Origin: Dermacentor variabilis
Taxonomy: Eukaryota > Arthropoda > Arachnida > Ixodida > Ixodidae
DNA: 64,000 bases
Direction: 5' to 3'
Assembly: GCF_050947875.1 (NCBI RefSeq)
Contig: NC_134568.1
Coordinates: 199,368,258 to 199,432,257 of the forward strand
The translations under genes and the position numbers were made by a program. This document shows, piece by piece, positions 1 to 12,255 of this stretch. The notes below the pieces were generated by a model. The model searched no databases. It saw nothing but the letters and a program-made list of their open reading frames with translations, and was not told where the DNA came from. Each line of letters opens with the position of its first letter. The first letter of the stretch is position 1.

Positions 1-118
1 AACGAAACTGTAGATGTTTTCCTGGCAACTCGCCTAGCTTGTTACTCCGTGCAGATTAATGCGATGATGCATGAAATGACCACACACAGAATACACAATG
101 CTCTCGCAGCGTATACAA

Positions 119-120
119 TT

Positions 121-200
<80 letters not shown>

Positions 201-229
201 TTTTTCCTTCTTTCTTTCTTTCTTTCTTT
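119..229. repeat. (TTTC)n microsatellite
   Basis: About 27 units of a TTTC tetranucleotide, with one interruption (extra T and a CC) near 200-210. Open frames across it encode only Ser/Phe/Leu or Lys/Glu/Arg runs and are artefacts of the repeat. Confidence 0.97.
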
Positions 230-1095
230 AAGACATTTCTACGTGAATGTACAGAAGGCATTAACTTTATCAGGGAACTACACACACCAATCTGCACTTA
301 ATTATCGGTGGCAAGGCGCTTAGCAGCGGCGTCATAAAGATAAAAATTATGCCGCACTGCCACAATCGTCCCCGATAAGTCTCATGAGTACTTGAACAGG
401 CGCTGACATTTCTTATTCCTTATTAAATGTCACGTCAACCTGGCCGAATTGTTAGCACGCCTATGCGTCAAGGCTTTGACGCACGCTAAAGGAAAGCTCT
501 ATGAACCAAAAAAGATTCGAAGCACTTCATCTCCACCGTAAGCCACACGTTTCTTCTGAATGTTCGTAACACCACTTATCACTATTGACCGTATTCAGTG
601 GTGTGTACGCAAAAACTAGCTTCCAACATAAACATCGAAGAAGTACTGGTTCACTTGGACATTCTCTAGACTTAAAATAGCACGTGTCATTCGTCTCTCA
701 CAGGATGAACGAACATAACTTTAGTACACTGCACTGTAGCTGCAGCTGCTGGCGCAAGGTAAATTTTCGCGGCACTTGTTTTATCTACAACATTTCGCAG
801 CAGTGACGGCGAAAATCATGTGGCATCCCACCGACGTCGCCGGCACTGTGCTCAAGGAACCCGAATAGTGTAGGGGAACATCATCAAACGCTTCCTCCTA
901 TAGAGCCGCTAGCATTACGAGATTCACGCACGCACGCGAACCATACAACCAGCAGTATCTGAATATTCTTGTATTTTTCTGTTGTTGTTGAAGTACGTTC
1001 ATTGGACTGCTTCACCACTCTTATTTTCGTGTCAGTATAACTGCTCAGTTTCAGGATCATGCATGGTCATTTTTCCCGCAGCGATATAACAAACC
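230..1095. other. unannotated spacer
   Basis: Mixed-composition DNA without a long open frame, a recognised repeat or a clear regulatory signal. CpG density rises towards the right end. Confidence 0.6.
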
Positions 1096-1660
1096 AAGCT
1101 ATAGAGGCCGTAAAATCGAACGCGCGCGCGAGTACGCACTTTCATTGCGGATGCAGACACAGGCTGTGCGGCCTCATAACTGTCGACTGAATGTCGCGTA
1201 GATGTTCCAGCGAGTGGCGAGCACGGGTTGTGGGCTGCTGTAACCTGCGACACTTTTCTGGGCGTTAAACAGTTCGGCGCGCTGTCCCACGCCGTTCCAC
1301 CGGCCCCCCTTTGTTTATCCTGCGCGTGTCGGTGCTGCGCGCTCGGCCACCGAGCACTCAACGGGCCGCGGAGCGCGCGCTGGGACGCCGGTATGCCATG
1401 CCGGCTGCAGCGGCGACCGATTCATCAGCGCCGCGTCGATGGTAGTGGCGCTATCTGCGGCGCAGGGGCGCCTATTGTCGTCAGCGGGAGAGAAAGGGGC
1501 ACAAAAGGGGGCTACGTGGGCGCGCGACAAAGAGCGCGGAACACCGCCGCCGGCGTCCCCGAGAGAGAGCGCCGCCTCTCTCCTGCTTTGGCTTCCGTGC
1601 ATATACTCGGTCGCTTTGCGCTTTGGACAGCGAACCCTCTTTGCTCGGGTGTGCGCGCAC
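1096..1660. other. CpG-rich block 1
   Basis: This block is rich in CG dinucleotides (for example a CGCGCGCGCG run near 1120) and lacks stops in several frames on both strands, as expected from composition. The open frames, such as 1228-1866 plus and 1315-1800 minus, resemble no protein I know and run straight into the TATG microsatellite, so I do not call them genes. A weak TATA-like CATATACT lies near 1600. It may be a promoter or first exon of an unseen gene, or just GC-rich DNA. Confidence 0.4.
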
Positions 1661-1665
1661 ACGCA

Positions 1666-1864
1666 CATGTATGTATGTATGCATGTATGTATGCATGTAT
1701 GCATGTATGTATGTATGTATGTATGTATGTATGTATGTATGTATGTATGTATGTATGTATGTATGCATGTATGTATGCATGTATCTATGTATGTATGCAT
1801 GTATGTATGTATGTATGTATGTATGTATGTATGTATGTATGTATGTATGTATGTATGTATGTAT
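1666..1864. repeat. (TATG)n microsatellite with TGCA variants
   Basis: About 50 tetranucleotide units. Scattered ATGC units, clustered at 1680-1710 and 1765-1800, break the array into perfect blocks, so point changes have accumulated since expansion. Confidence 0.97.
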
Positions 1865-1941
1865 GATTGGGATTGCTCATTTCCATGTCAACACGCCGTA
1901 AGAAGTTAACGGTCGACTAACTTGTAGTGCTTAACAAGGAC

Positions 1942-2188
1942 GCGACGCGGCTCATCATTGCCTAAGGCCTTCTACTGCTGAGCACGATGCCGAGGGTTCA
2001 AGTACACGCCGCGGTGGCTGCATTTCGACAGAAAGCGGAATGCACAAAGCTTTGCTTGCTTATATTTAGGTGCACGTTAAACAAAACCATCTGGTCAAAA
2101 TTGATCCGTAACCTCCCTTCCCCTGCGCCCACAGCGTCCTTCATAACCCGGTGTGCGGCTCTGGCACGTAAAACATTGTCAGTTATTA
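1942..2188 (+). mobile_element. tRNA-derived SINE (Ruka-like), diverged full-length copy
   Basis: An RNA polymerase III B-box-like GAGGGTTCAAGT lies near 1992, preceded by a weak A-box-like GGCTCATCATTGCC. The body shares landmarks with the other SINE copies in this window: GCATTTCGA near 2020, TTTAGGTGCACGTTAAA near 2066-2083, and an A-rich 3' part around GGCACGTAAAAC (2163-2174). It is strongly diverged and probably old. The name Ruka is recalled from tick literature, not tested here. Confidence 0.7.
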
Positions 2189-3204
2189 CTAACAAAGATG
2201 CACGAAAGCAAAACATAGATCAATAGAAGGTAGCGATTTGTACGAGTTGGAAGCACGTGATTTCTGTGTTTCTTTCTTTTCAATATTGATTTTATGTGAG
2301 ATGAAGCTGTTAACAGCAGCTTTTAGCCCAGGAGGACGTGTTACAAAAAAAAGCAAAGTTGAAGTTAACAAACTTTTGTCATATATCTCGGCATAAACAA
2401 TGCACATGCGAGAATTAACAGTGAGTTGGAAGTACAGCGCTTGTATTTGTCCCTTCTTGTTTGCTTTGCTGATACACAATAAGAAAAGTAAACAGACACA
2501 GCTCAGTCTTTGAACCATCTTTTTGACTCCTTGTGTCATTGGCAGGTATACCAACTTACTCTGAATTTTAATTAATAGTTTTGCATTTAGCGATGACTAG
2601 ACGTGAGTGGCAGTACGAAACCGGGGTGTTCTTAACCTCACGATAAGCAAGTAAGGTTCGTAGCTCCTTTTCAAAACAGTAGATGTACTTACTCTGTGTG
2701 TGCTTAATATAAAACAGGTAGAGGGGCATATTTATGTCAGCGAGTGAAAATAAATAAATAAATAGCCTAAACCACCTAGTCTGATGGAGTTGTTTCGCTT
2801 TCGCTGTAATCCACCTAATACCCGCTGTCGCATTCAATAATTACATGATTAATTAACTATAAACTTTTACAGACGGGCGCGCTTGCCTAATTTTATAATT
2901 TGATTACAGCCTACAGTACTCTTTATGCGCACGTTCAGAAGCTGCTTATTGTGTTAAATACATTTTTTTATTCAGCTTGAACACAAGCGCGTGAGAAAAA
3001 AAGCCGCAGTGAAGGAAAGAAAAATTTGTGTCCATGCGTGGGTGATGGGTGGCAGGATGCTTTTATGTATGCAAGTGGCAAAGGCACTGCAATGGAAAAT
3101 TATTAATGAATTTTATCATTTTATCAGAGTGGAAATTTTGTCCTTGTCCGAAGAAACATACAGCCTGAAGATAACAACGTATATGTACAGATTTCTACAA
3201 TGTG
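2189..3204. other. unannotated spacer
   Basis: AT-rich DNA with short open frames only. There is a short TAAA run near 2750-2765. No protein similarity or recognisable transposon ends were seen. Confidence 0.6.
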
Positions 3205-3207
3205 GTT

Positions 3208-3262
<55 letters not shown>
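3205..3262. repeat. compound (TG)n(AG)n microsatellite
   Basis: About 14 TG units switch directly to about 15 AG units at 3232/3233. The AG part abuts a LINE 3' tail on the minus strand and is best read as that element's CT-rich tail. Confidence 0.95.
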
Positions 3263-3265
<3 letters not shown>

Positions 3266-3325
3266 CCATAAGGGAACTACAGGGAGGTTAACCAGGCCGA
3301 GTCCGGTAGGCTACGCGCAGTGGCG
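3263..3325 (-). mobile_element. orphan LINE 3' tail
   Basis: Read on the minus strand, this matches the layout of the plus-strand LINE tail at 14712-14824: GTAGCCTACCGGACT, then CTGGTTAACCTCCCTG, then a CT-rich repeat. No coding part follows upstream (above 3330), so it is an extreme 5' truncation, which is typical of target-primed insertion. Confidence 0.55.
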
Positions 3326-4520
3326 CCCAGCTTGCGCCACACGTCAAACCGTTATCGCATATTCCACCGTATCTTACAGCTATCTCGCAACAAATACCAT
3401 CGTGAGACATGTCTGCCACTTGACGACTGTCACCCCGGCACATGGCGGCAGCGACGGAGCATATGACGGACGATGAAATAAGTCATCGTGTTCCATGTGC
3501 GGAACACATGTAGTTGGTCCAACTCTGCAGACCGCCTCACTGAAGCCAACCCAACGCGTCAGGGAAGGTCGCCACGGAGTTCAACGTTACCGAACTGCAA
3601 ACCGGTATTCGAAAGGTATGTGTGTGACCGAAGATGACTTCACATGCGCAGGCAGGTCTATGGAGTTATAAAAACTGTGAGAAGCTCTTGTCTTATTTCC
3701 CGACTACATACACGCATTCCGAAGTGTACCTCCAGTCACGCAACGAAGTGCGTCACGCAACGTCAACAACATTTCGTAGGTGCCATTTGTCTAAGGTTTT
3801 CTGGTTTCTGAGCCTCTTCTATATCCATCTTTTTGTCTTATAAACACCTCTGAAATAGCGTGTGTCTGCACTAGCACTTCATCGTAGCAACTACTGTCAA
3901 CACTGTTTCTTGAGAACAAGCGACAAGGTTCCCGTCGCATCACAGCCACCATTCAGATGCGACAGTGCAAGCTGCATCTATATATGCAATGGTTACGCTA
4001 ACAACAGGAGTGCCTAAATGAAGTAAAACTCAGCCAGGGGACGGAATATATCAGGACCACCTGCAAACAAAAGAGGCAAACAGTGATTCCTGCAGGGATA
4101 TTGTGCTTGTATATATGGTTAGGAAAGTGCTGCAGTTTAGGTGGAAACCTTGCATGGATATCATGCAGTGACAGTGAGTGACTCGTTCTCACTGGACCTT
4201 CGGATGATTTTACTCGAAACTTTCTAGCAAAACGAAATTCGGTAGGGTGATGATAGTGTTATTATGTTGATCACGTCATGTAACGGTATTGGTCAATAGA
4301 TACTGATGGGCTAGTTGGTGAGCTACTTGCAGTCCAGCGCCTGTGTATGTCCTTCTTATGCGTGCGCGAACATGTCAGATTTAAGTGGGCTGCTTCCGTA
4401 TAATGTAGCGGTATATTACACAAGAAAAACCTGAAATGCAAAAAAAGATAAGAGAGAAGAATTTGCAGTGTGCCACATAAATCGGCAAAACATACGATCG
4501 GCCACATTCGAAGGCCTGGA
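3326..4520. other. unannotated spacer
   Basis: No repeat family or coding similarity recognised. The frames at 3634-3843 (+) and 4271-4669 (-) look random in composition. Confidence 0.55.
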
Positions 4521-5290
4521 GCACACCGGACAGACCAGACGTTCACACTCGGGTTACTCTTGGAAAGGGTGCACGAGGCGCACGAACAGCGGGCGCGCGC
4601 GCAACCTTTGTGCCGTGTTTGTGAGCCTGTCCGGGACAAAAAAAAAAAATGAAAAGGAAAGGGCACCACCGCTGATACGGCTGCTCACGCGAACAGAGAA
4701 GAATCAAGCGGGATCGTCGATGTCGGCCGCGATAGCGCAGCGCAGCCGGGACAAAGGGATTTGACCCTCCGCCGCCGCGCGGGGCACGCGCTCTTCGGGC
4801 CACATTGCGGTCTGCCTTCTGGCCCCGCGGGGCCAGTGCGTCAACCGCGGCCTCGGGATTACGTCCACTGTGTGTCGAACGGACTTGGAGTCTAATCCGC
4901 TTCGCGCTCTGTTTGCGTTCGTTGTTCGGCTTGTTTGTTGCTCCTTGGCGTTATCTTAAAGCTGTTTACGAGAGACTGCCCCGTCTGCCTCCTGAACCGC
5001 GCGCGGGCCGCAATCCGTGCGCCGACAATGCTCCCCCAACGGACAAGCTCTCTCCGCGAGGGCCAGGCGCGCGCGGTGCGGTGGCGCTCGCGCCGGACAC
5101 GAGCCGACCGCGTGGGGCAATTTAAGTTGGAGTGGCTGCTCGCGCCTCGCAAGCAAACCTCGGCTTTGATCACCTCCCCGTGTGCGTGCGTGCGTAGTTT
5201 CAATCGCTTGTACGTACGGGCAAAAGCTGTAGTAGCCTGCGCGCTCGTCTTTGAAACCGTCGCCACGGCTAGATCTCAGATCTCAGTTTG
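4521..5290. other. CpG-rich block 2
   Basis: About 770 bp of CG-rich DNA with overlapping stop-free frames on both strands (for example 4805-5125 and 4935-5291 plus, 4892-5266 minus). None looks like a conserved protein: they are Arg/Ala/Pro-rich and disagree with one another. It could be a promoter or 5' exon region. I see no TATA element or convincing splice donor. Confidence 0.4.
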
Positions 5291-5840
5291 ACCGTTCGAT
5301 CACGGGATCAGGTATAGCCCACGCAAGTCAGAAGCGTTATGTTTGGTCAGCTAATGTACAGTTGACATAATGCGTGCTGGTAAAAAGCGGACGCCATGTT
5401 GATTGCGTTTTATTTTGTAGGTTACATATGCATGCCAGTTTTGCTGAATACACGAGCCTTGTGTACGAATCGACTTCAGCTTTTCTATTTCCTTCTTTTT
5501 TTCGTTGCGCACATTCTCGGGCTCAGTCGTCTCCTTTTCTCATTTGCAAGTTAAGCTATAGACTGATCGAAATGTTTTCAGCAGGAAACACTGACAAGGA
5601 CAGAAGGAACGACGACAGGCACTGGCAAACACTATATGTATACTAAAGTCTGGTTCGTACGGGAAGGCCGAGATAGAAGCACCCGAACACGGACTTGGGA
5701 ATATGTGACATTTCAGACTTTAAAGATTCTTCTTAGCCTTACGCAAAAACGGTCTTTTTGTGTGTATACGTGTATGCGTGTATAGGGGGAGGGGTACAGT
5801 ATTGCCTATCTTTAGGCGTTCCCACATTCACCCATGTAGT
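5291..5840. other. unannotated spacer
   Basis: Nothing recognised; only a short frame at 5374-5646 without known motifs. Confidence 0.5.
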
Positions 5841-6235
5841 ACTTAGTGTCCGCCGCATTCGAGCGGCCCAAGATGGTGCTGTGGTCCCCCTTCTCGGCAG
5901 CTCTCCTCGACAGCCATCGATCCGCGGTGCAGGAGTGGGGACCGCGCGCGCCGCGGGCCCTGCTGCTCCATCGGCTGCGCGGGACGCACTCGCGCAGCAC
6001 TCTCCGGGCCGCTGAGACGCTGGCGACGCGCGATCCCCCTCCCTCGCGGCGGCATCCGTCGGAGCGCGGACAATGGCGCGGCCGGAAGGGTCCGGCCGTC
6101 CATTTCCGCCCAGCCCTTTGAGCCCCGCGCGTCTCCGGCTCCTGCGGCCCGAACAGGTCGGTGGCGCAGCACCCGGCGGGAATGTGGCCCGTATGGGTGG
6201 ACGGCGCGCCAGCGCGTCTATAGTTGCAGTGTACG
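5841..6235. other. CpG-rich block 3
   Basis: GC-rich block with stop-free frames in several registers on both strands. No conserved motif is visible in any translation. Possible regulatory or 5' exon DNA. Confidence 0.35.
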
Positions 6236-7336
<1,101 letters not shown>

Positions 7337-7352
7337 AAGAATACGCGCCGCA

Positions 7353-7425
7353 CAGCCCTGGCAGAGCGCCCGCCTCGACTGTTGGAGGTCGTGGGTTTTC
7401 GGATGATACGCTTGGGAATGGAGTT
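7353..7425 (+). mobile_element. degenerate tRNA-like SINE head
   Basis: TGGCAGAGCGCCCGCCT (7361-7377) resembles a tRNA A-box region, and GGTCGTGGGTTTTCGG (7386-7401) resembles a decayed B box at the expected spacing. No cloverleaf with a 3' acceptor can be drawn, so it is a SINE head or tRNA relic, not a tRNA gene. Confidence 0.45.
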
Positions 7426-7647
7426 TGCGCCCTCCAAAACTCGTGGAAGCCCTTGAGAGCGTAAAAGGAAGTGAAGAAAACAAAAAGAAGAAAGTAGAAA
7501 AGCATATCCGGGTATCAGAGTGAGTGAATGCGAGCTTAAAATACCACTTGCTATGCCTTACCTGGACGAGGTAGCAATGAGTTATTCGTTCTCACACGTT
7601 CCTACTGTGAAGATTACGTGACAGTCAGTGTGAATTGGTCCAATATA

Positions 7648-8266
7648 CAGGGTGTCCCAGTTAATTTTAGCCAGAGTTTAAAAATATGCGAATGCCACTT
7701 AGCTGGACATAACCGAGGTGATGTTGTTTACGTCGCTAGGAGATACTCAAACTATTTTCTTCATTCTGCCTAATTAGATAATTAGCCTTAATTAATTAAA
7801 CAACTTCTCAAATAGTATAATTAGATGAAAAGTGACAATGAGAAAATTGTAGAGCGACATGAAAAACTACAGATACAGCTTTCTGTTGCTCAATACGTGC
7901 TACATAAAAGTGTGTTTCTGAGCGTGAAAGAAGCCCGCAAATGCACGCAAAATTGCCGCGCGACTGACCACTCGAGGCATTTTGCGTGTACTGAGCATCT
8001 ATTGAGCTCGTATTGAGAGCGTATTGAGCAACAGAAAGCTGTATCGGGAGTTTTTCATGTCGCTCAAGAATGTTCTAATTGACACTTTTCATCTAATTAT
8101 ACTATTTGAGAACTTGTTTAATTAATTTAGGCTAATTATCTAATTAGGCAGAATCAAGAAAATAGTTTGAGTATCTCCTAGCGACGGCAAACATCACCTT
8201 GGCTCTGTCCAGCTACGTGGCATTCGCAGTTTTTAAACTCTGGCTAAAGTTAGCTGGGACACGCTG
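7648..8266. mobile_element. foldback MITE, family A copy 1
   Basis: It starts CAGGGTGTCCCAG and ends CTGGGACACGCTG, which are inverted with one mismatch, and has TA on both sides as target-site duplication. Arms of about 250 bp (7648-7903 and 8018-8266) are inverted copies of each other. Landmarks are TACTCAAACTATTTTC near 7746 mirrored near 8160, and CAGCTTTCTGTTGCTCAATAC near 7877 mirrored near 8020. Only about 110 bp in the centre is unpaired. There is no transposase, so it is non-autonomous. A second copy lies at 58193-58835. The TA duplication suggests a Tc1/mariner-type or other TA-targeting transposase; which one is not determined. Confidence 0.85.
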
Positions 8267-8309
8267 TATAAAGTTTGGTTATCGACGCGCACCGAACAAG
8301 CAGACTCAC

Positions 8310-8375
8310 CTCACTACGTTGAGGGACGAAGTCATACGATGTTTTGTCAAAGTCTAACGCCATCATCAGGTCAGC
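8310..8375 (-). other. candidate internal exon (weak)
   Basis: On the minus strand a pyrimidine run (GTTCCTTTTTCT) precedes an AG at 8376-8377, and 66 bases later GAG|GTGAGT forms a strong donor (exon end 8310). The 66 bases are open in one frame (22 codons, containing MMALDFDKTSYDF) with an in-frame stop just upstream of the acceptor. I do not recognise the peptide, and a donor of this quality is expected by chance about once or less in a window this size. Confidence 0.2.
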
Positions 8376-8556
8376 CTCATGTCAGAAAAAGGAACGTGCA
8401 GGTCGCAGGCGATGCCGAAGCTGTTGATGCCTGTTGGGAAAAAGGGCGCTCCAGGCGAAATATTGCCCATATAGGCGTGCGTGCGCACGCATTCAGCAGC
8501 ATATTATATACAGTATAACCAATGCACGGCTCCGTGTGATAGTTGAACTTCCACAT

Positions 8557-8690
8557 TAAATTCTTGCGGTTTTTATTAGTCAGAACCACGTCTCATTACG
8601 AGGCACGCCATTGTGGGGGTTTAATGTTGACAACCTGGGGTTCTTTACCGCGTGCTCCCACTGCTATACCTGCACGGTTTTCACTTCACC
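8557..8690 (-). mobile_element. SINE (Ruka-like) 3' fragment
   Basis: Read on the minus strand it shows GTAAAGAACCCCAGGT (rc of 8628-8643), then GGCGTGCCTCGTAATGAG, then an A-rich end. These are the 3' landmarks of the SINE family also seen at 19931-20150 and 30081-30318. The tRNA-like head is missing. Confidence 0.55.
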
Positions 8691-8814
8691 TGTCACGGCC
8701 TTTCGCTGAAATTTAACGTTGTGGAGAAGTCGTACTGCATTTGTCGCCAACATTTCCAATGACATCACAAATCAGTCATTCACTGGGACTGCATGCAACC
8801 GCGGGAGTTGCTTA

Positions 8815-9190
8815 GCCGAATGCCCGCGGGGGGGTCGGACACTATAGTTACGCAACTTCGCCTTGGTTCATCGGGGGTTGTTGGGAGGCGAGCAGTGGGG
8901 GTGCGAGCGTCCTGCCGGCGGCAAGGGTGATTCGGGCGTTGAGCGACGGGGTGGGACAGAGGGCGCCGTGGTTCAGGGATCGCTCTCGTGGCACAGCCTC
9001 GCGCAGTCCATCAACGCGTGGCTTGCGCAACCGTGACTAAGGATGATGTACGACGACGGAGGGTGTCGCTAGCGCATCACGCGCGGCCCCTATGCTGGAC
9101 GCCCTCGACGGGGCTGCTTTTCGAAGCGAGCATCACGAGTCGCGCTATACAGAAAGGGCAGAGGTGTACGCACTTTCGTGGCTGCGGATA
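8815..9190. other. GC-rich block
   Basis: Begins with CCCGCGGGGGGG and is G-rich on the plus strand. Short Arg-rich frames on both strands; nothing recognised. Confidence 0.35.
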
Positions 9191-10458
9191 GACATCACTT
9201 TTGTTGCGGTGGAGTGAAAAGGAAGATTTATGAGGACGAAAAGGGTGCGGTAACGAGTCATCGAAATGATGGCACAGTTTCTGCGACTCAAAACTGACTC
9301 GCTTCTTACGAAGCGTTCCAAGGCTGGTTAATTCACTGCTGCTCCGCGGCCAGTTAAACCTCTCACACGAGCAGAAGGCAAAAAAGAATGACGCATGCAG
9401 CGCAGAAGTTGACTGCGGGTCTATTGGATTCGCAACTTCAATAAACGACGAAACAACAATTTAGTTTCTTCTCTTGGCCAGAATTCGCTCTAAATACGGC
9501 GTGTCATGTACGCTTGACGAAACCACATGAATCTACGTGCATGAGGTCTTAAAGCACTACATGAGGGAGCTCGGTTGCCCCAATAAGCAATACGTGGTTA
9601 GCCTTTTAATAATATTCCGTTCCAAATTACAGGTTTTGTAATATAATAGTTCGGGAAATAAATCAGTCAGTGGCGCTGCACAACACAGCCCAATATAGCT
9701 AACACTATTGTTCTTCAAGTTTTGCGCTCAAAATCGCTTAGCGAAAATGGACGCTTATGCGAAAATGTTAGCATTTGGCAACCAATCATTTTTGTAAAAG
9801 CAGTGCTGGATGTTTAATCGCACAGGGCTCTGTGTGGACGGGCGCTTGTGCGGTGTTTGATGTTAAACAAAGTCTCGACTGATTGAAGAAAAATATATAT
9901 ATATCCGATACGAGAATATCGTCACTCGGAGAAAAGGAAATAACCGAAAAGGAAATTACTGTAGTAAACGAGGATGACGTTGCGTGCATCGCTCAGGGGC
10001 TGTTCTGCAGGAAATTGTTGTGCAGCTTCGAGAGCCGGCTGTTTTCGGAGAAAATTAGTTCGGCGTCAGAGGAATCACTTAAGGCTTTGTTTCTCGCAAA
10101 ATGAAAGAAAAAAATTAATAATGCATATCCCACGCATCGCGGAAATGGGTGTACTCGACGCTTCCATGAGCCATCGAGACAAAATGACGCATTATAGGAC
10201 AAGAGAGGCGCAGCAGATTTCAGTGACGGACGCGTTCCTCAGCCCCCATGGCGGACCTTGCAGAGCAAGCGGAACATTTATTCAGCATTAAAGCACGGTG
10301 AATCACAAGATACGACGTGGTTTACCTTGTAGAAACGCGCCAGAGCATACGATGAGAGACGCGCAGTGAATTTCGGCGACGAACGCGTTCCGTCACTTCT
10401 AGAATGATCATCAGGTATAGAAGATGCGCGAGCATACTATATATATACTTCGAAATGC
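9191..10458. other. unannotated spacer
   Basis: Short frames only. A small (TA)n lies near 9893-9904. No element ends or protein motifs recognised. Confidence 0.5.
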
Positions 10459-10476
10459 GGGGGGGGGGGGGGGGGG
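10459..10476. repeat. poly(G) run
   Basis: 18 consecutive G; the length may be affected by sequencing error. Confidence 0.9.
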
Positions 10477-10985
10477 CAAAACCAAAGAATGCTATCTTTT
10501 TAAAAGTGAAACTGAATTGAAGTTGCATTTGATTGATCGGAATCTCGATTTTTCGCGGTCAATGTCACCCTACGCAGATTTGTTCATCCTACACACATCC
10601 TACATCAATTTATTGAAGAAAATATTTGCTCATTGTTCTCCTGAGCAGAGTGGATGTATTTTCTCTTGTGAGCTAAAACCCTCGTTTGTTCTTATTTCGT
10701 TGCATATTTATATTTATTGGCTCTAAAACTCCATAGTAGAATTGCTCGGCGTAATACATCCCGTTTCAAACCATGGTAAACAGCGCATAGCTGGTGAGGC
10801 GGTGGACGACGTATGCCAGGCGTGCTACACGAGGGTGTGCATGCAAAGTGACATGCTGTAAATTAGGCCGTATAGTTTCGGCGCTCTTTGCTGGCATAGC
10901 CAGCGCAGCACTTGCAGCACGTGGCCTCGTTCCAAAAGCCCATGAAATTCTAACATAAAGAAGAGCCATGACGGATAAATAATTG
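10477..10985. other. unannotated spacer
   Basis: AT-rich on the left, becoming CG-rich towards 10980. Nothing recognised. Confidence 0.5.
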
Positions 10986-12255
10986 CCCGCTCGGTCGAAG
11001 TCTCGCGCGTTGAAGCGCGAACCGCTCGAAAGGCAGTGCGCGTTAACGGCCTCCCAATGACCACTTGCGCGCCCAGGTGTCGTGCGGCGGAAGGTATCGA
11101 GGCGAGCGGCGGTCTCCTTCTGACGGTACGTACTAGCGACGGAGAAAAAGGGGGTGGGGGTTGAGCAGGAAAAAAGGAATAAGAAGTAACGGCGAGGCGC
11201 CTGGGAGTTTGCCCGTTGCTCGGTTCCTGTCCGGACTTCCGCGTCCTTAGCGGCCGTTTAGAAACCTCGCACCGCAGTGACGCTTCCCCCGAAACAAGCG
11301 TTCCGCCGATCAAGTCGGTCTGACGACTGACGTACTACGCCGGGCCGGCGCGCCAGTGCTTCTTTTCGAGGCTCGTTACGGACCCTTTTGTGTTTCCGTG
11401 GAGGGTCTTCTCTAGGTTTTTTCCGGCCCACTCCTTCGCCGACCTCCGGTGGTCGGAAATCGTCTGGTTCCGGCGGATTTCTCGCGCCACTCCTGGCAAC
11501 AAGAACCGGCGCCCGCCCTTCCGGCCCCCGGATTCGCGCATAATGTACCGCATCCGGATTCCATTGGTCGGCGCCGGCCGGAGCCCTTTCCCTGAGCCTC
11601 GCAGTCGCGCTCTACCATTGGCCGTCGTGCCGCGCCAATGGCGGGCCTCTCGGATCGAGAGCGAGGAGGCCCGAAAGCGATGGGCGCCCAGCACGCCAGG
11701 CTCGCTCCGCAGGCCCACCGAAGCGGTCCAGCGCACCGTGTGACAAGTCGCGTGACAAGCCAGCGTGGCATGACTGTAGGTGACGAGGCCGGGCGTGACG
11801 CGGGTGGCGGCAGACCGTGAGTGACGTGGCGTGATTGGCGTGGAGGCATCGTGGCTCGCGACGTGGCCGCCGACTGCCGGCAGCCTCAGCCGAGGTTCGG
11901 GCACGCGGTCGCAGCGGCGGCTGAGGTCTGCCGCCTGTGGATGACTTCGGGAAAGCGCGTGCCTCCGACGGACCACCTGCTCAGCAACGCCGCCTCCGTC
12001 ACAAACCTCACCATGCTGTTCACCGGTAAACTGCCGTTCGCGCTTCGGCGAGGAGCATGAGGTCGGAGGTGCATGCTGTCGTGCGCTGCTTGTGTCCGCA
12101 TGCGAGCGGACGTGCACGAATCACGCAGTTGTGTGAGGCGTTGCTGGAGAACGCCTCACGCAGCTGTGCCGTCTATGTATGCGCCATGGTCGAGTCACGT
12201 GCTATCCGAATATACGGCGCTCGTGCGCGCTTCCCAACGGCTGGTGAGAACGACG
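10986..12255. other. CpG-rich block 4 (largest in window)
   Basis: About 1.27 kb of CG-rich DNA. The 260-codon minus frame (11335-12117) is the longest non-repeat, non-LINE open frame here, but it is Arg/Ser/Thr-rich without a recognisable domain and overlaps equally open plus frames. I therefore read it as a compositional artefact. A plus-strand frame at 11821-12060 ends near CACCGGTAAAC (12018-12028), which could serve as a weak splice donor. CCAAT boxes near 11563-11639 make this the best promoter candidate. Confidence 0.45.
11563..11639. promoter_or_regulatory. cluster of three CCAAT boxes
   Basis: ATTGG (inverted CCAAT) occurs at 11563-11567 and 11617-11621, and CCAAT at 11635-11639, all within 77 bp inside a CpG-rich block. 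Clustered CCAAT boxes are typical NF-Y sites of TATA-less promoters. The direction of any transcription is not resolved. Confidence 0.35.

Noticed and set aside
1228..1909. Frames of 92-212 codons across the TATG array
   Set aside because: Their C-terminal halves are translated tetranucleotide repeat and the N-terminal halves look random.
11335..12117. 260-codon open frame on the minus strand
   Set aside because: It lies wholly in CG-rich DNA where stops are rare, overlaps equally open plus-strand frames, and its Arg/Ser/Thr-rich translation shows no domain.
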